Assembly: GCA_022760475.1 (NCBI GenBank) | Contig: JALEFZ010000006.1 | Location: forward strand, 248,001-312,000 | DNA length: 64,000 nucleotides | Source of the DNA: Bacteroidia bacterium | GTDB taxonomy: Bacteria; Bacteroidota; Bacteroidia; J057 | Reading direction: 5' to 3' | Shown: piece after piece, positions 51,096 to 60,486 of the stretch | How the letters are laid out: every line of letters starts with the position of its first letter | Position numbering within the stretch: position 1 is the stretch's first letter | The notes under the pieces: model-generated | Database searches by the model: none | The model's input: only the letters and a program-made list of their open reading frames with translations | What the model was told of the DNA's origin: nothing | Position numbers and translations under genes: made by a program

Positions 51096-51738
51096 CTGGA
51101 AATATGCCCTTGGAGAGGTAGCCATTGTTATTCTGGGGATTACACTTGCATTTTGGCTGAACAACTGGGGTAGCAATGTTTCCAATAGGCAGCTGAGAAA
51201 TGAATACCTCCAAAATCTGGTCCTTGATCTGGATTCAGAAGCTAAACAATTGGAAACCAATACAAAGCAGTCGCTCGAAAAGATCAATTTGATCAATCAA
51301 CTTCGACCTGTACTTCTAGCGAACTTACCCCTCAAAGATAGTTCACGTCAGATGATATATGCCATTTCACGAAATGTTGGCTATTATCCTGAAAATACCA
51401 CCTACAAAACCCTCGTAAATTCAGGTGACCTCAAGCTAATCAACAATTTTGAACTAAGGCGAAGTATTGAGGCTTATTACTCCCAACAAGAGAATACAGC
51501 CAAAAGTTACGAACGCCTTGAAAGCATCTATAAAAATTATCTGGGCGACTTTTTTATCCATAACATGGACTTTGGAGGCTTGAATCGAGGAGAATTGGTC
51601 GTCAAGGACAGGCCTTTGCTTTCCAATATTTTTTCAAGTATACAAGGCTCATCAGGAATGGCAATTGGAGCTAATAAGACTTTGTTAGAAAAAAATCAGC
51701 AACTCAAGGCTGATATCAATAAGTTTTTAGGGAAGTAA
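51085..51738 (+). CDS. DUF6090-family membrane protein
   Basis: A 217-residue protein: a short basic start, one hydrophobic helix (YALGEVAIVILGITLAFWLN), then a long helical region QLRNEYLQNLVLDLDSEAKQL that is likely coiled-coil and periplasmic, and the segment TYKTLVNSGDLKLINNFELR. The family is common in Bacteroidota and its role is unknown. The overlap of its start with the upstream gene makes translational coupling likely. Confidence 0.8.
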   Translation: MKINWKYALGEVAIVILGITLAFWLNNWGSNVSNRQLRNEYLQNLVLDLDSEAKQLETNTKQSLEKINLINQLRPVLLANLPLKDSSRQMIYAISRNVGYYPENTTYKTLVNSGDLKLINNFELRRSIEAYYSQQENTAKSYERLESIYKNYLGDFFIHNMDFGGLNRGELVVKDRPLLSNIFSSIQGSSGMAIGANKTLLEKNQQLKADINKFLGK

Positions 51739-51822
51739 TTACTTCCTTCAATTCTAAAATTAGTCTTGGGGGAGACGCCACCAGCTGCCTTCAATTCGTA
51801 ATTTATTTCTAAACCTTAATCC

Positions 51823-52302
51823 ATGAAAATTACCTTCCTGTTGTTTTGCTTGTCAATCACCTGTAGTAGTGGTCTCCTTGGACAGAGCATGAATAATTCT
51901 TCTCTTGAGAAAGTTTTAACTCAGCAAGCTGATAGCCTGGCAGGCAGTTCAGGACAATGGCAAATTTTGGTCAAAGACCTTATGATTTATGTTTTGACAG
52001 ATGAAGCAAATAACCGCATGCGGATGATTGCTCCAATAATCTATGAAGAGGACTTGACCGATGAAATGAAAACAAAGGCATTGATTGCGAACTTCCATAC
52101 AGCATTGGATGTCAAGTATGCGATCTCGGAGGGAGTCGTATGGACTGCCTACATACATCCTTTGAAGGAATTGTCTGAGAGTCAAGTAGTTGATGCTGTA
52201 AAACAAGTCTACCAAGCTACAGCTACTTTCGGCTATACTTATTCAAGTACAGATCTGGTATTTCCGGCACCCGGAGCAAGAGACGAAGATGATAATGAGT
52301 AG
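51823..52302 (+). CDS. Small exported protein, unknown
   Basis: The 159-residue product has a signal peptide (MKITFLLFCLSITCSSGLLG), then a mostly helical body with no recognised motif, and an acidic tail (GARDEDDNE). It lies 84 bases after the DUF6090 gene on the same strand, which is a longer gap, so it may have its own promoter. Function unknown. Confidence 0.65.
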   Translation: MKITFLLFCLSITCSSGLLGQSMNNSSLEKVLTQQADSLAGSSGQWQILVKDLMIYVLTDEANNRMRMIAPIIYEEDLTDEMKTKALIANFHTALDVKYAISEGVVWTAYIHPLKELSESQVVDAVKQVYQATATFGYTYSSTDLVFPAPGARDEDDNE

Positions 52303-52392
52303 AGAGTAATCTCATCTCTACGGATATCCTTTATCATTAGCCAAAAGCAATATGTGCCCTAAATAGTGGCTGAAAACAGCAAGCCAAATATT

Positions 52393-53685
52393 ATGAGACA
52401 TATTGCTTCCAGGCATTTAAAATTAACCGCAGAAGAGGCGGTAAGCTCCGTTAGTTCAGGTGATCGTGTCTTTGTACACGGGGTGGCAATGACTCCGCTT
52501 TCTTTGACTCATGCCCTTGCGGCCAGAGCTTCTGAATTGGAGGATGTTGAGATCATTCATATCCATACCGAGGGACAGGCGCCCTATGCAGATCCGGCTC
52601 TTTCAGCCAGCTTTAAGACCAATTCATGTTTTGTGGGATCGAATGTTCGCAATGCCCTGGATCAGGGTTATGGCGACTACATTCCCATTTTTCTAAGTGA
52701 GATTCCTCTATCATTTAGGAGGGGAATTTTGCCTGTGGATGTGGCGCTAATTAGCGTTTCTCCACCTGACAAACATGGGTATTGTTCTTTGGGATCATCC
52801 GTAGACGTAAGCCTTGCTGCGCTGGAAAAAGCCAATTTTATCATTGCGGAGGTAAATCCTCAGGTTCCTCGTACCATGGGCGATGGTTTTATTCATTACA
52901 ATGAAATTGACCTGCTGGTAGAGGTTAATCGACCTTTGCATGAGATTCCCAGTAAGCCTTTATCTGAAATTGACCTTAAAATAGGTAAGCATATAGCCGA
53001 ACTGGTTGAAGATGGAGCGACCCTGCAAATGGGAATAGGTTCTATTCCTGATGCAGTATTGAAATGCCTGGGTTCACATAAGAAACTGGGTATTCATACG
53101 GAAATGTTTTCTGATGGAGTGATTGAACTGGTTGAAAAAGGAGTGATTACCGGGGAGAAAAAGGCTGTTCTACCTAATGTGATTACCTCCTCCTTTGTCA
53201 TGGGAAGTAAGGCTGTTTATGATTTCATAAATGACAATCCTCTTGTTCAACTTAAGGATGCCAGTTTCACCAATGATACGGCCATCATTAGACAGAATCC
53301 CAAAGTAACGGCAATCAACAGTGCCATTGAAATTGACCTTACAGGTCAGGTCTGTGCGGATACCATTGGCCCAAGGCAGTTTTCTGGAGTAGGAGGGCAA
53401 ATGGACTTTATCAGAGGGGCGTCGCTTTCTGAGGGGGGGAAACCTATAATTGCCATTTCTTCTACCACCAAAAGGGGAAAATCCAAGATAGTGCCTTTTC
53501 TAAAGGAAGGAGCCGGGGTAACTACCACCAGGGCACACGTTCACTATGTGGTTACAGAGTATGGAGTAGCGAACCTGTTTGGTAAAAACCTTCGCCAGCG
53601 AGCGAAAGCCCTGATCGAAATAGCTCATCCAGACCAAAGAGCCAGCTTGGAAGAAGCTGCTTACCATCGGTTCAAAAATTTTTAA
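52393..53685 (+). CDS. Acetyl-CoA hydrolase / 4-hydroxybutyrate CoA-transferase family
   Basis: A 430-residue enzyme of the CoA-transferase family, moving CoA between acetate or another short acid and an acyl-CoA. Family motifs are HTEGQAPYAD in the first domain, MGIGSIPDAVL, the active-site stretch GIHTEMFSDGVIELVEKG with the catalytic Glu in HTEM, and the late GQMDFIRGA and GVTTTRAHVHYVVTEYGVAN. The specific acyl partner cannot be told from the sequence. A GTG at 52366 is in frame, and the ATG at 52393 is preferred because relatives start close to LTAEEAV. Terminator follows. Confidence 0.88.
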   Translation: MRHIASRHLKLTAEEAVSSVSSGDRVFVHGVAMTPLSLTHALAARASELEDVEIIHIHTEGQAPYADPALSASFKTNSCFVGSNVRNALDQGYGDYIPIFLSEIPLSFRRGILPVDVALISVSPPDKHGYCSLGSSVDVSLAALEKANFIIAEVNPQVPRTMGDGFIHYNEIDLLVEVNRPLHEIPSKPLSEIDLKIGKHIAELVEDGATLQMGIGSIPDAVLKCLGSHKKLGIHTEMFSDGVIELVEKGVITGEKKAVLPNVITSSFVMGSKAVYDFINDNPLVQLKDASFTNDTAIIRQNPKVTAINSAIEIDLTGQVCADTIGPRQFSGVGGQMDFIRGASLSEGGKPIIAISSTTKRGKSKIVPFLKEGAGVTTTRAHVHYVVTEYGVANLFGKNLRQRAKALIEIAHPDQRASLEEAAYHRFKNF

Positions 53686-53699
53686 GTAGACAATGATTA

Positions 53700-53736
53700 A
53701 AAAAGCCCCATCCTAATGAATCTGGACGGGGCTTTT
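53700..53736. terminator. Bidirectional terminator
   Basis: AAAAGCCCC (53701-53709) pairs with GGGGCTTTT (53728-53736), with an inner TCC/GGA pair. It separates the CoA transferase gene from the convergent gene at 53751. Confidence 0.8.
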
Positions 53737-53750
53737 GATTTCAGGCGGCA

Positions 53751-54896
53751 TTACTTATTCTCGGACCATGCTTTAAAACGATAGATGTGATAAGGAGCAT
53801 TTTCTTTTATGTGCTTTTTGCTCTGTAGCATTTGATTGGGGATATCACTATCTGCAAGGTAGAAGGTGTTGGTACCGGAGAGGGAGAGGCCATCGGCCCA
53901 GCGAATTCGTTCATCCTTGATCAGGGTAAAACCCTTTGCCTCTGGTGTTACGATATAAATTCCCTGATTCTCAACATCTGTGATGTAAACATTGCCTTGA
54001 TGGTCAGTTCGAATTCCATCGCTTAAAGGCTTCCTTGCAACAGACTCTACTGCCTCTGCCAGTTGTGCATCAGTTTTTGAGAAATCAAAAGCCACCTCTG
54101 TTGGAATGCGGTATAGATTTGAACTGCCCATGGGTGCATAATACATGTACCTTCCATCCCTGCTGAAATCAAGCCCATCAATTCCTGTCAACAGATCTAC
54201 CATTCCACCGAAGAACCTCATTTTTTTATGTGGAGTTACAGGGACAAATCCTTCATCTCGCATACTTGAGTGCCCTTCCAGCAGGTTTTTGCTTTCTCCA
54301 CTCTCCAGTTTAAGGACTGCAAGACTTGGCTGCTTACCAAAAAAACTGACATTGGCTACTGCGATATATTTTCCATCGGGAGAGACGGTAAGGTCATTGA
54401 AGAAGGAGAATTTTTTGGCCACATCCGTAGGAAAGGTAAACTCCTGGGAGACTTTATTTGAATTTAAATCAAATGCCGTGAGTTTCACTTCATCGAATCC
54501 ATGATTCCCATGGTCAATGGTCCAAAGTCGATTTTGCAGATCCGTAAATACCCCCAGGACTGCCTTGAAGTTATCCTGGTAGGACGCATCTGGATAAGGT
54601 ATTGCCTTTCCATTAACTATCTCCATTAACTTGTTCTTGTCTGGCCTACTTTCTGGATGAATGGTAAAAAATACCCGTGTGATTTGATTGGTATCCTTGG
54701 AGGCTGCAACATTTCCGATAGGCTCATCAAAAGCCAGAACTTCGATAAGCTCATTCTGGCTATAAATGGGGGCGGTAGAGATGTCTTGATACGCTTTGCC
54801 ACCACCGTATCGTAGCCTCATGAAAATCACAAATGCAAAAATAATAAGGACTAAAATTATCCCTATTGAGCTAAAGATTCGTTTGATTGTTTTCAT
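53751..54896 (-). CDS. Major royal jelly/SMP-30-like beta-propeller protein
   Basis: The 381-residue product starts with one hydrophobic helix (IGIILVLIIFAFVIFM) that anchors it in the inner membrane. The rest is a six-bladed beta-propeller: FTDLQNRLWTIDHG, NDLTVSPDGKYIAVANVSFF, and the family hallmark GIDGLDFSRDGRYMYYAPMG, then SDGIRTDHQGNVYITDVENQ. Related proteins are lactonases or binding proteins; the metal-binding Glu and Asp of SMP-30 cannot be assigned with confidence. The operator copy at 54924-54950, next to its start, suggests repression by the TetR protein encoded just upstream. Confidence 0.85.
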   Translation of the reverse strand: MKTIKRIFSSIGIILVLIIFAFVIFMRLRYGGGKAYQDISTAPIYSQNELIEVLAFDEPIGNVAASKDTNQITRVFFTIHPESRPDKNKLMEIVNGKAIPYPDASYQDNFKAVLGVFTDLQNRLWTIDHGNHGFDEVKLTAFDLNSNKVSQEFTFPTDVAKKFSFFNDLTVSPDGKYIAVANVSFFGKQPSLAVLKLESGESKNLLEGHSSMRDEGFVPVTPHKKMRFFGGMVDLLTGIDGLDFSRDGRYMYYAPMGSSNLYRIPTEVAFDFSKTDAQLAEAVESVARKPLSDGIRTDHQGNVYITDVENQGIYIVTPEAKGFTLIKDERIRWADGLSLSGTNTFYLADSDIPNQMLQSKKHIKENAPYHIYRFKAWSENK

Positions 54897-54923
54897 CTAT
54901 ATGATTGATTTTGGATTCTTAAA

Positions 54924-54950
54924 TAGGTGAATAATTATTCACTTATAATG
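54924..54950. promoter_or_regulatory. TetR operator copy 1
   Basis: Contains the 16-bp palindrome GTGAATAATTATTCAC at 54927-54942. The whole 27 bases recur without change at 55676-55702. It lies 27 bases before the propeller gene's start and just after the TetR stop. Confidence 0.8.
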
Positions 54951-54956
54951 CAAAAA

Positions 54957-55532
54957 TTATCTCCTTATGCTTTGCCATGCCATTTCGAAACAAGATTCAA
55001 CAATGTCTTTATCGACTTGATCTGTCTTCCCAAAATAAAGCCTGGAGACCTCCTTGGCACTTCCCATCAGGCTAGCGGCCATAATTTCAACCGGCATATT
55101 TTTAATAAAAAGGTCATCTTGAGCTTTCTGAAGATATTGATATAATGGCATGTATGCTGCCTCCTTTATGGATCTGGATTTATCATCCAGAATTTCAGAG
55201 TTCTGGTATTGATCAATGAACAGGCTCCTTTCAGGATGTTTTAAACTGGCTTTTAAATAATTGATCCATAGCAGTTTAAATCCTTTTGGGAAGGCTAATT
55301 CAGGAGAGTATCCCTCAAAGGTCTCCTCCATTTTTGCCCCTTTTAATTGTTGGTATAAGGCATTGATTAATGCTTTCTTATCCTTGAAATAAATATAAAC
55401 CGTGCCTGTAGCCAGTCCTGCTTCTTTAGCAACACTGGCAATTCTGAAGTCTGCATAGCCGGTTTGTAAAACCAGCCTCAAGGAAGCTTCAAAAAGCACT
55501 TTGATCTTATTCTCATCTTTTGGTTTGGGCAT
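54957..55532 (-). CDS. TetR-family transcriptional regulator
   Basis: A 191-residue repressor with the TetR helix-turn-helix at about 25-60: FRIASVAKEAGLATGTVYIY with a following FKDKKALINALY. The C-terminal ligand domain is helical and not typed. The gene is flanked by two identical copies of a 27-bp palindrome: one 147 bases upstream of its start (55676-55702) and one just downstream of its stop, next to the propeller gene. This strongly suggests self-regulation and control of the propeller gene. Inducer unknown. Confidence 0.9.
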   Translation of the reverse strand: MPKPKDENKIKVLFEASLRLVLQTGYADFRIASVAKEAGLATGTVYIYFKDKKALINALYQQLKGAKMEETFEGYSPELAFPKGFKLLWINYLKASLKHPERSLFIDQYQNSEILDDKSRSIKEAAYMPLYQYLQKAQDDLFIKNMPVEIMAASLMGSAKEVSRLYFGKTDQVDKDIVESCFEMAWQSIRR

Positions 55533-55914
55533 GGATTTTATAGCCTTGGATCTTTTTTGCCAGTCATTTAGCTTTTTGGGAGTTTGGAATGTGTTGGTAG
55601 TTAAGTAGTTAGTTTCTCACCTGGGTAATATCCTAATGAGGTTTTTATCCCAATAGCGTTTACTCACTAAGAGTGTAGGTGAATAATTATTCACTTATAA
55701 TGTAGAAGCAATAACTAATAAAAAGTCCTTTAATCCAAGTTTTAGGTAGTTGGGTACATTGAATTTGGTTTTTTGGGGAGTCAGTTTTTTCAAAAGCCAA
55801 GGAAAAAAATGTAGATATAGTGGTGCTACATCGAGGTTTTTTGACACTGGATTTTAGGGAAAATGGCCCAAAGGATGCCGAAATGAGATAGCTCGACTAC
55901 TTAAATGGAATTTT
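55533..55914. other. Intergenic region upstream of TetR gene
   Basis: 382 bases without a gene between the TetR start and the porin stop. It contains operator copy 2 (55676-55702) and, near 55810-55830, a weak hairpin with T-rich minus-strand flank that may end the porin gene. Confidence 0.5.
55676..55702. promoter_or_regulatory. TetR operator copy 2
   Basis: Same 27 bases as 54924-54950, with GTGAATAATTATTCAC at 55679-55694. It is 147 bases before the TetR ATG. Confidence 0.8.
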
Positions 55915-58155
55915 TCAATTGTAGAAGCTCCAGTTGACACCGAAGCTCACGACGCGTTCAAGCATGGGGTAAAATGGCGTGGTGAAGTAGCCATTTGTCA
56001 ACAGAAACTCATTGACATGCTGGACACGCCCCCAAACATAAACCCCTCTGAGCTTTAGAACTGCAAATAAACCTGCTCGGAAGTAGGGTGTCATTTCATA
56101 GTTGGTGGCAAAGTATTCAGTAGAGATTGGATCTATGGTCTGGCCTGCAAATCTTCCAAAGTACCTCAGGTCAATACCTGCACGAAATTGTTGAGCGAAG
56201 GCGACCTTGTTGTTTTCATAGAAAAGGGAAGAGTTTCCATACCAATTGGGAGCAGATTGTTCCTGCAACCTTGTTTCCAAGTTGTCAGCGCTTGCAGTTT
56301 CAATTTGATAAGCAATGGTATTTTCCAGGTAGAACTTTCGCCAGAACCTCAGCCTAAAACTGGCCTCTAATCCAATCCAGTTGATGCCATTGTCCATGTC
56401 TTGTACTACTTCGAGATTGGAGTTGTAGTAAATGGGGTTGTCAATCCTTGTGAAGAAACCTCGGAGTTTGGCATACATTGGCAAAAGGGTATCACTAAGT
56501 CCTACTTTAACAGGAAAATCATATCGAATACTGGCCTCTGTATGGGTAAACAACTGGTTGGTCAAATTTCTATTGGGGACATAAGCATTCCCTGAATCTC
56601 CTACGAAAAATGTCTGGAACAAACTGGGGTTCATATCTCGGAGGGTAAAAGCACCATCCACAGAAACGGGGCGGTATCTCGCAGAGGAATCAGGAATGGG
56701 GATCTCTCCCAAACTGTCCTTCTTGACGAAGAATTTATGCTTCTTATATCGTTGAATTTGGGTCCATGGCTCCAAATGTGCCTTGATTTGAACGTCTCGT
56801 TCTGCGGAGAACCTGTCAGAAAACCTTTGCCTTAGATGGCCTTCTATTCTGGCAAGGGGAAATGAAATGCTGCCATTGACTATTTGGTCGGTACTGTTTA
56901 GGGTGGTGAGGGTGGTATCTTTGACAAATTGCAGTACCTGATAATCCAGGCCTCCATTCACATTTACCTGGAACCCTCCCTTGGTTTGGAGAGAATAACT
57001 GGCCATTCCACTTAGTTTGAACCTGCGGCTAAGCCAATCTTCAGTTATAGAATTAGAGCCCGAATCAAGGCTGGCATAAACGGGAATGAGGTTTGCTTCC
57101 AGGTTGGAGGTACTGATGCTGGCATCTGAATAATCCAAATCATTGATCTCCCAAATGATCTCATTCCTCAGAGTAAGCCTGTTTTTAATCTTGGCACTAT
57201 CAGAAAGTGGGATAAGTTCGTACTGGTGGTCAAGGTAAATCTCCCGCATGCGATTCTTTCTCAGGGCATCATCAAGCAGTGGGGCGTTATTAGACTTGAA
57301 AAAGCTACCATTGAAGTCTGTATTCCATTCAGCATTAGAAAATAGAGGAAAATAAACGGACCTATCGGTAATCAGGTCTCCGCTTTGGACAAGGAAGTTG
57401 CTGGTGCCAGATTTGGGAATCCCTCCATTGAAGGCATCATTGAGGAGGTTATATGAAACCACTGCAAAGGCATGATACCTGTCTTTAAAAGCATGAAAGT
57501 TGGCAGAAAGGTAGAGGTTCAGGTGATCGGTCACCATGTCTCTATAAGCCGATTCTGACAGTCGTCTTTGAATATAAAAGGTGGTATTCAGAAATGGGTT
57601 TATGTTTCTGGAAACAGTTACATCTGTAGTTTGAAGTCGGTCAGGGCCTTGCATATACAGGACATTGACATATGGAGTCCTTGTATCAATGAATTGTGCC
57701 TTGTTTTTTCCGTCGATGATGTAGTCGTTGTAGCTATTCAGGATGGGATTTTTCCATTGGTCAAGGATGAAGTTTTGGTTTTTTACCCCATCTCGCCAGA
57801 CCTGGAATGGTTTCCCGGATTGACCCAAGCTTTGAATAAAGCCCTGCTGCCATTCGATTTCATCATATTTGTATTGATTTCCAAGCCTGTTCTCAAGGGA
57901 ATATTGTCTATCCTGATGTAGGAATAGTGCATCCCGATCCCAAAACTTCACATTTGGTTTTATTTTGATCTTTTTACCAGATCCTGTATCATTTCTGGAG
58001 GTATCCGGTGCAAGATTTATATTGCTGAATCCAGGATCTCCTGGGAAGTTGACCTGTTCGCCACCATTATCCGTATACACCTGAGCCATTAGCCCCGGCA
58101 ACATTCCTCCAAATAGAAGGATTGCTCCGAAAATATATTTTAATCTCCTCCGCAT
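55915..58155 (-). CDS. Putative porin (large Bacteroidota barrel)
   Basis: A 746-residue outer-membrane protein with a signal peptide (MRRRLKYIFGAILLFGGMLP, then GLMAQ) and a long alternating beta pattern. The first part (FWDRDALFLHQDRQYSLENR) and the repeated Tyr/Asn/Phe-rich strands match the 'putative porin' family (PF14121 type). The last residues RVVSFGVNWSFYN end in an aromatic-rich strand as outer-membrane barrels do. No substrate is known. The purine nucleoside phosphorylase gene is 71 bases upstream on the same strand. Confidence 0.85.
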   Translation of the reverse strand: MRRRLKYIFGAILLFGGMLPGLMAQVYTDNGGEQVNFPGDPGFSNINLAPDTSRNDTGSGKKIKIKPNVKFWDRDALFLHQDRQYSLENRLGNQYKYDEIEWQQGFIQSLGQSGKPFQVWRDGVKNQNFILDQWKNPILNSYNDYIIDGKNKAQFIDTRTPYVNVLYMQGPDRLQTTDVTVSRNINPFLNTTFYIQRRLSESAYRDMVTDHLNLYLSANFHAFKDRYHAFAVVSYNLLNDAFNGGIPKSGTSNFLVQSGDLITDRSVYFPLFSNAEWNTDFNGSFFKSNNAPLLDDALRKNRMREIYLDHQYELIPLSDSAKIKNRLTLRNEIIWEINDLDYSDASISTSNLEANLIPVYASLDSGSNSITEDWLSRRFKLSGMASYSLQTKGGFQVNVNGGLDYQVLQFVKDTTLTTLNSTDQIVNGSISFPLARIEGHLRQRFSDRFSAERDVQIKAHLEPWTQIQRYKKHKFFVKKDSLGEIPIPDSSARYRPVSVDGAFTLRDMNPSLFQTFFVGDSGNAYVPNRNLTNQLFTHTEASIRYDFPVKVGLSDTLLPMYAKLRGFFTRIDNPIYYNSNLEVVQDMDNGINWIGLEASFRLRFWRKFYLENTIAYQIETASADNLETRLQEQSAPNWYGNSSLFYENNKVAFAQQFRAGIDLRYFGRFAGQTIDPISTEYFATNYEMTPYFRAGLFAVLKLRGVYVWGRVQHVNEFLLTNGYFTTPFYPMLERVVSFGVNWSFYN

Positions 58156-58226
58156 CTAGGATAATTACTTAATGCTTGTCCTTGGGTATCAAAGGGACTT
58201 CAAGCAGGGCAATGGTTGTTTGAGGG

Positions 58227-59051
58227 TTAAAGTTCCTTAATCAGGGTGGAAATGATATCTGTCAATTTGGGTTCTGCCTGTTTGGCAATTTCAATGACTT
58301 CATCAAGGTTGAATGACCTCAGGTTATCGGGATCACATTCGTCAGTAATGACCGAAATGGCGCAAACACATAGCCCCATATGTCTAGCGACAAGAACTTC
58401 GGGAACAGTCGACATACCCACCAGGTCTCCACCGATAATTTTCATAAAGCGATATTCAGCTGGGGTTTCAAGATTCGGACCTGTTACAGCCACATATACC
58501 CCCTTGTGCATGTTATAACCTTTTTCTTTGGCCAATTCAAGCGACCTATTGACCAGTTTCATGTCATAGGGTTTACTCATGTCTGGGAACCTGGGGCCAA
58601 GTTCATTTATATTACTTCCTCTCAGGGGGTTGTCTGTTTGTAGGTTTATGTGGTCGTAAACTGCCACCAGGTCTCCCAGTTTATAATCAAGGTTTACCCC
58701 ACCTGCTGCACCTGAAAGAAACAGGGTATGGATTCCCAGGAGTTTGAGGATGCGAATTGGGAAGGTAATTTCTTCCATCGAATAACCTTCATAATAATGC
58801 ATCCTTCCTTGCATGGCAACCACACTGGTATTGCCGAGCTTGCCAAAAATCAAGCGTCCAAAGTGGCTTTCCACAGTTGAGATGGGGAAGTGAGGAATGA
58901 AGTTGTAAGGGATTACCCTTTCCTGGACGATTTGATCTGCCAAGGCACCGAGTCCTGTCCCAAGGATGATACCTATTTCTGGCTGTTCTCCCTTGTATTG
59001 GCGTCGGATAAATTCAAGGGCATCGGAATATTCTTTCATTTTGGAATCCAT
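58227..59051 (-). CDS. Purine-nucleoside phosphorylase (class I, trimeric)
   Basis: The 274-residue enzyme cleaves purine nucleosides with phosphate to base plus ribose-1-phosphate. The signature is present: IGIILGTGLGALADQI (phosphate loop), QGRMHYYEGYSM, LSGAAGGVNLDYKLGD, the PNLETPAEYRF segment (Glu in the purine site), DLVGMSTVPEVLVARHMG, and ISVITDECD with the Asn/Asp that selects the base. An Asp at the base site would favour guanosine, but I did not assign it with certainty. Met5 is an alternative start. It is upstream of the porin on the same strand. Confidence 0.92.
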   Translation of the reverse strand: MDSKMKEYSDALEFIRRQYKGEQPEIGIILGTGLGALADQIVQERVIPYNFIPHFPISTVESHFGRLIFGKLGNTSVVAMQGRMHYYEGYSMEEITFPIRILKLLGIHTLFLSGAAGGVNLDYKLGDLVAVYDHINLQTDNPLRGSNINELGPRFPDMSKPYDMKLVNRSLELAKEKGYNMHKGVYVAVTGPNLETPAEYRFMKIIGGDLVGMSTVPEVLVARHMGLCVCAISVITDECDPDNLRSFNLDEVIEIAKQAEPKLTDIISTLIKEL

Positions 59052-59149
59052 ATATAGAGGAAATATGGCAATTGCTTGCTTAGTCTTTTTTTGTGGGGCT
59101 GCAAATATAGGAAAATGACACGAATCGCCCTATTAATCAGGGGCATAGG

Positions 59150-60190
59150 CTACCATTCATAGCTAAAATGATCCATCTCCGTGGCGCAGTTGGCCAAGAG
59201 TTCAATAGAAGCCTGAATGTCATCCTTGTGGCACATTTCTACAACCGAGTGGATGTGTCTTGTCGGAATGGAAATACAGCCCGCGATGGCACCGTCTCCT
59301 CCTCTTTGTAGCATAGCGGTATCTGTTCCACCACCTGTAAGGATTTCCATTTGGTATGAAATTCCTTTCTTTTCTGCGAGTTCTTCCATGAAGCGAACCA
59401 TCCTGCTGTCTGCGATCACAGAAGAATCCATGACCTTAATGGCTGTCCCAAAACCCAGTTGGGTGATGTATTCATGATCTCCTGCTGAAGGTAGGTCGTT
59501 GGCGATGGTAGTATCCAGACCAAAACCAAAATCAGGATTGATCTGTCGGGCAGCCGTAGTCGCTCCACGAAGTCCTACTTCCTCTTGCACAGTGAAGGTT
59601 GCATAGAAGTCAAATGCAGGATCTTTTATTTTTTTCAGCGCTTCAATCAAGATGAAGACTGATACGCGATTGTCCAGTGATTTGGTCGAAACGCAATTTC
59701 CAAGCTCGATAAAGTCCCTTTCACGTGTAACTTTATCTCCTACTCGTATGTGTTTTTTTACCTCTTCTCCGGGCATTCCAAAGTCGATGAAATAGTCCTG
59801 AATCTTTGGAGCTACTCCCCTTTCTTTGGCTGACATCAGGTGAATGGGTTTACTGCCCATTACTCCTACAAGGTCTGTTTTTCCATGGACGATCACCCTC
59901 TGTGCGGTCAGTGTCTTGGGATCAAAGCCTCCCAGGGTGTGGAAGCGAGCGAAACCTTTTTTATCAATGTGGGTGATGATAAAAGAAATTTCGTCCATAT
60001 GGGCAGCGACCATGACCTTTTTGGCTTCCTTTCCTTTTTTGAGGGCTATGACATTGCCCATATTATCTACCCTGCATTCATCTACAAGTCCTTCTATTTC
60101 TTGCAAAACGATCTGTCGGATGGGGTTTTCGCCACCTGGAGGGCCAGGAGTAAGGCAGAGTTTTTCTAGCAGTGGGAGATTCAAGGCCAT
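59150..60190 (-). CDS. M42-family aminopeptidase
   Basis: The 346-residue enzyme has the M42 layout of a dinuclear zinc aminopeptidase: VMVAAHMDEISFIITHIDKK (His and Asp ligand), the KSLDNRVSVFILIEAL region with bridging Asp, TFTVQEEVGLRGATTAA (Glu-Glu pair, catalytic base and ligand), a GLDTTIANDLPSAG, and IPTRHIHSVVEM near the end with the last His. It is cytoplasmic, forms large oligomers in relatives and trims peptides. A TTG at 60199 is in frame; the ATG at 60190 is preferred. Single gene. Confidence 0.93.
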   Translation of the reverse strand: MALNLPLLEKLCLTPGPPGGENPIRQIVLQEIEGLVDECRVDNMGNVIALKKGKEAKKVMVAAHMDEISFIITHIDKKGFARFHTLGGFDPKTLTAQRVIVHGKTDLVGVMGSKPIHLMSAKERGVAPKIQDYFIDFGMPGEEVKKHIRVGDKVTRERDFIELGNCVSTKSLDNRVSVFILIEALKKIKDPAFDFYATFTVQEEVGLRGATTAARQINPDFGFGLDTTIANDLPSAGDHEYITQLGFGTAIKVMDSSVIADSRMVRFMEELAEKKGISYQMEILTGGGTDTAMLQRGGDGAIAGCISIPTRHIHSVVEMCHKDDIQASIELLANCATEMDHFSYEW

Positions 60191-60486
60191 AATCAGCAAA
60201 TAATTTTTGGATTGGGAAAATAATAGTAATCGCTCGGAAATGAAACTGTATGCAAACTAAACCCTCATTCTGATTGATTTTTTGTGCTAATTCTGAGGAT
60301 TTCTTTTAAAAATCTTCAATCTGCCCTGATTCGGGGAGATAGTCTCTGTTAACTTCGATTATTTTATGTAATTTTGCCAGACTTTTGAGGTTTAGAAATG
60401 TTGCTTCGACATTGTATTTCAAGCCTCTGCACCGCAAGAAGAATAGGGGTACTTTGATAGCAAAGCAAAAAGGCATCGGTATTAAA

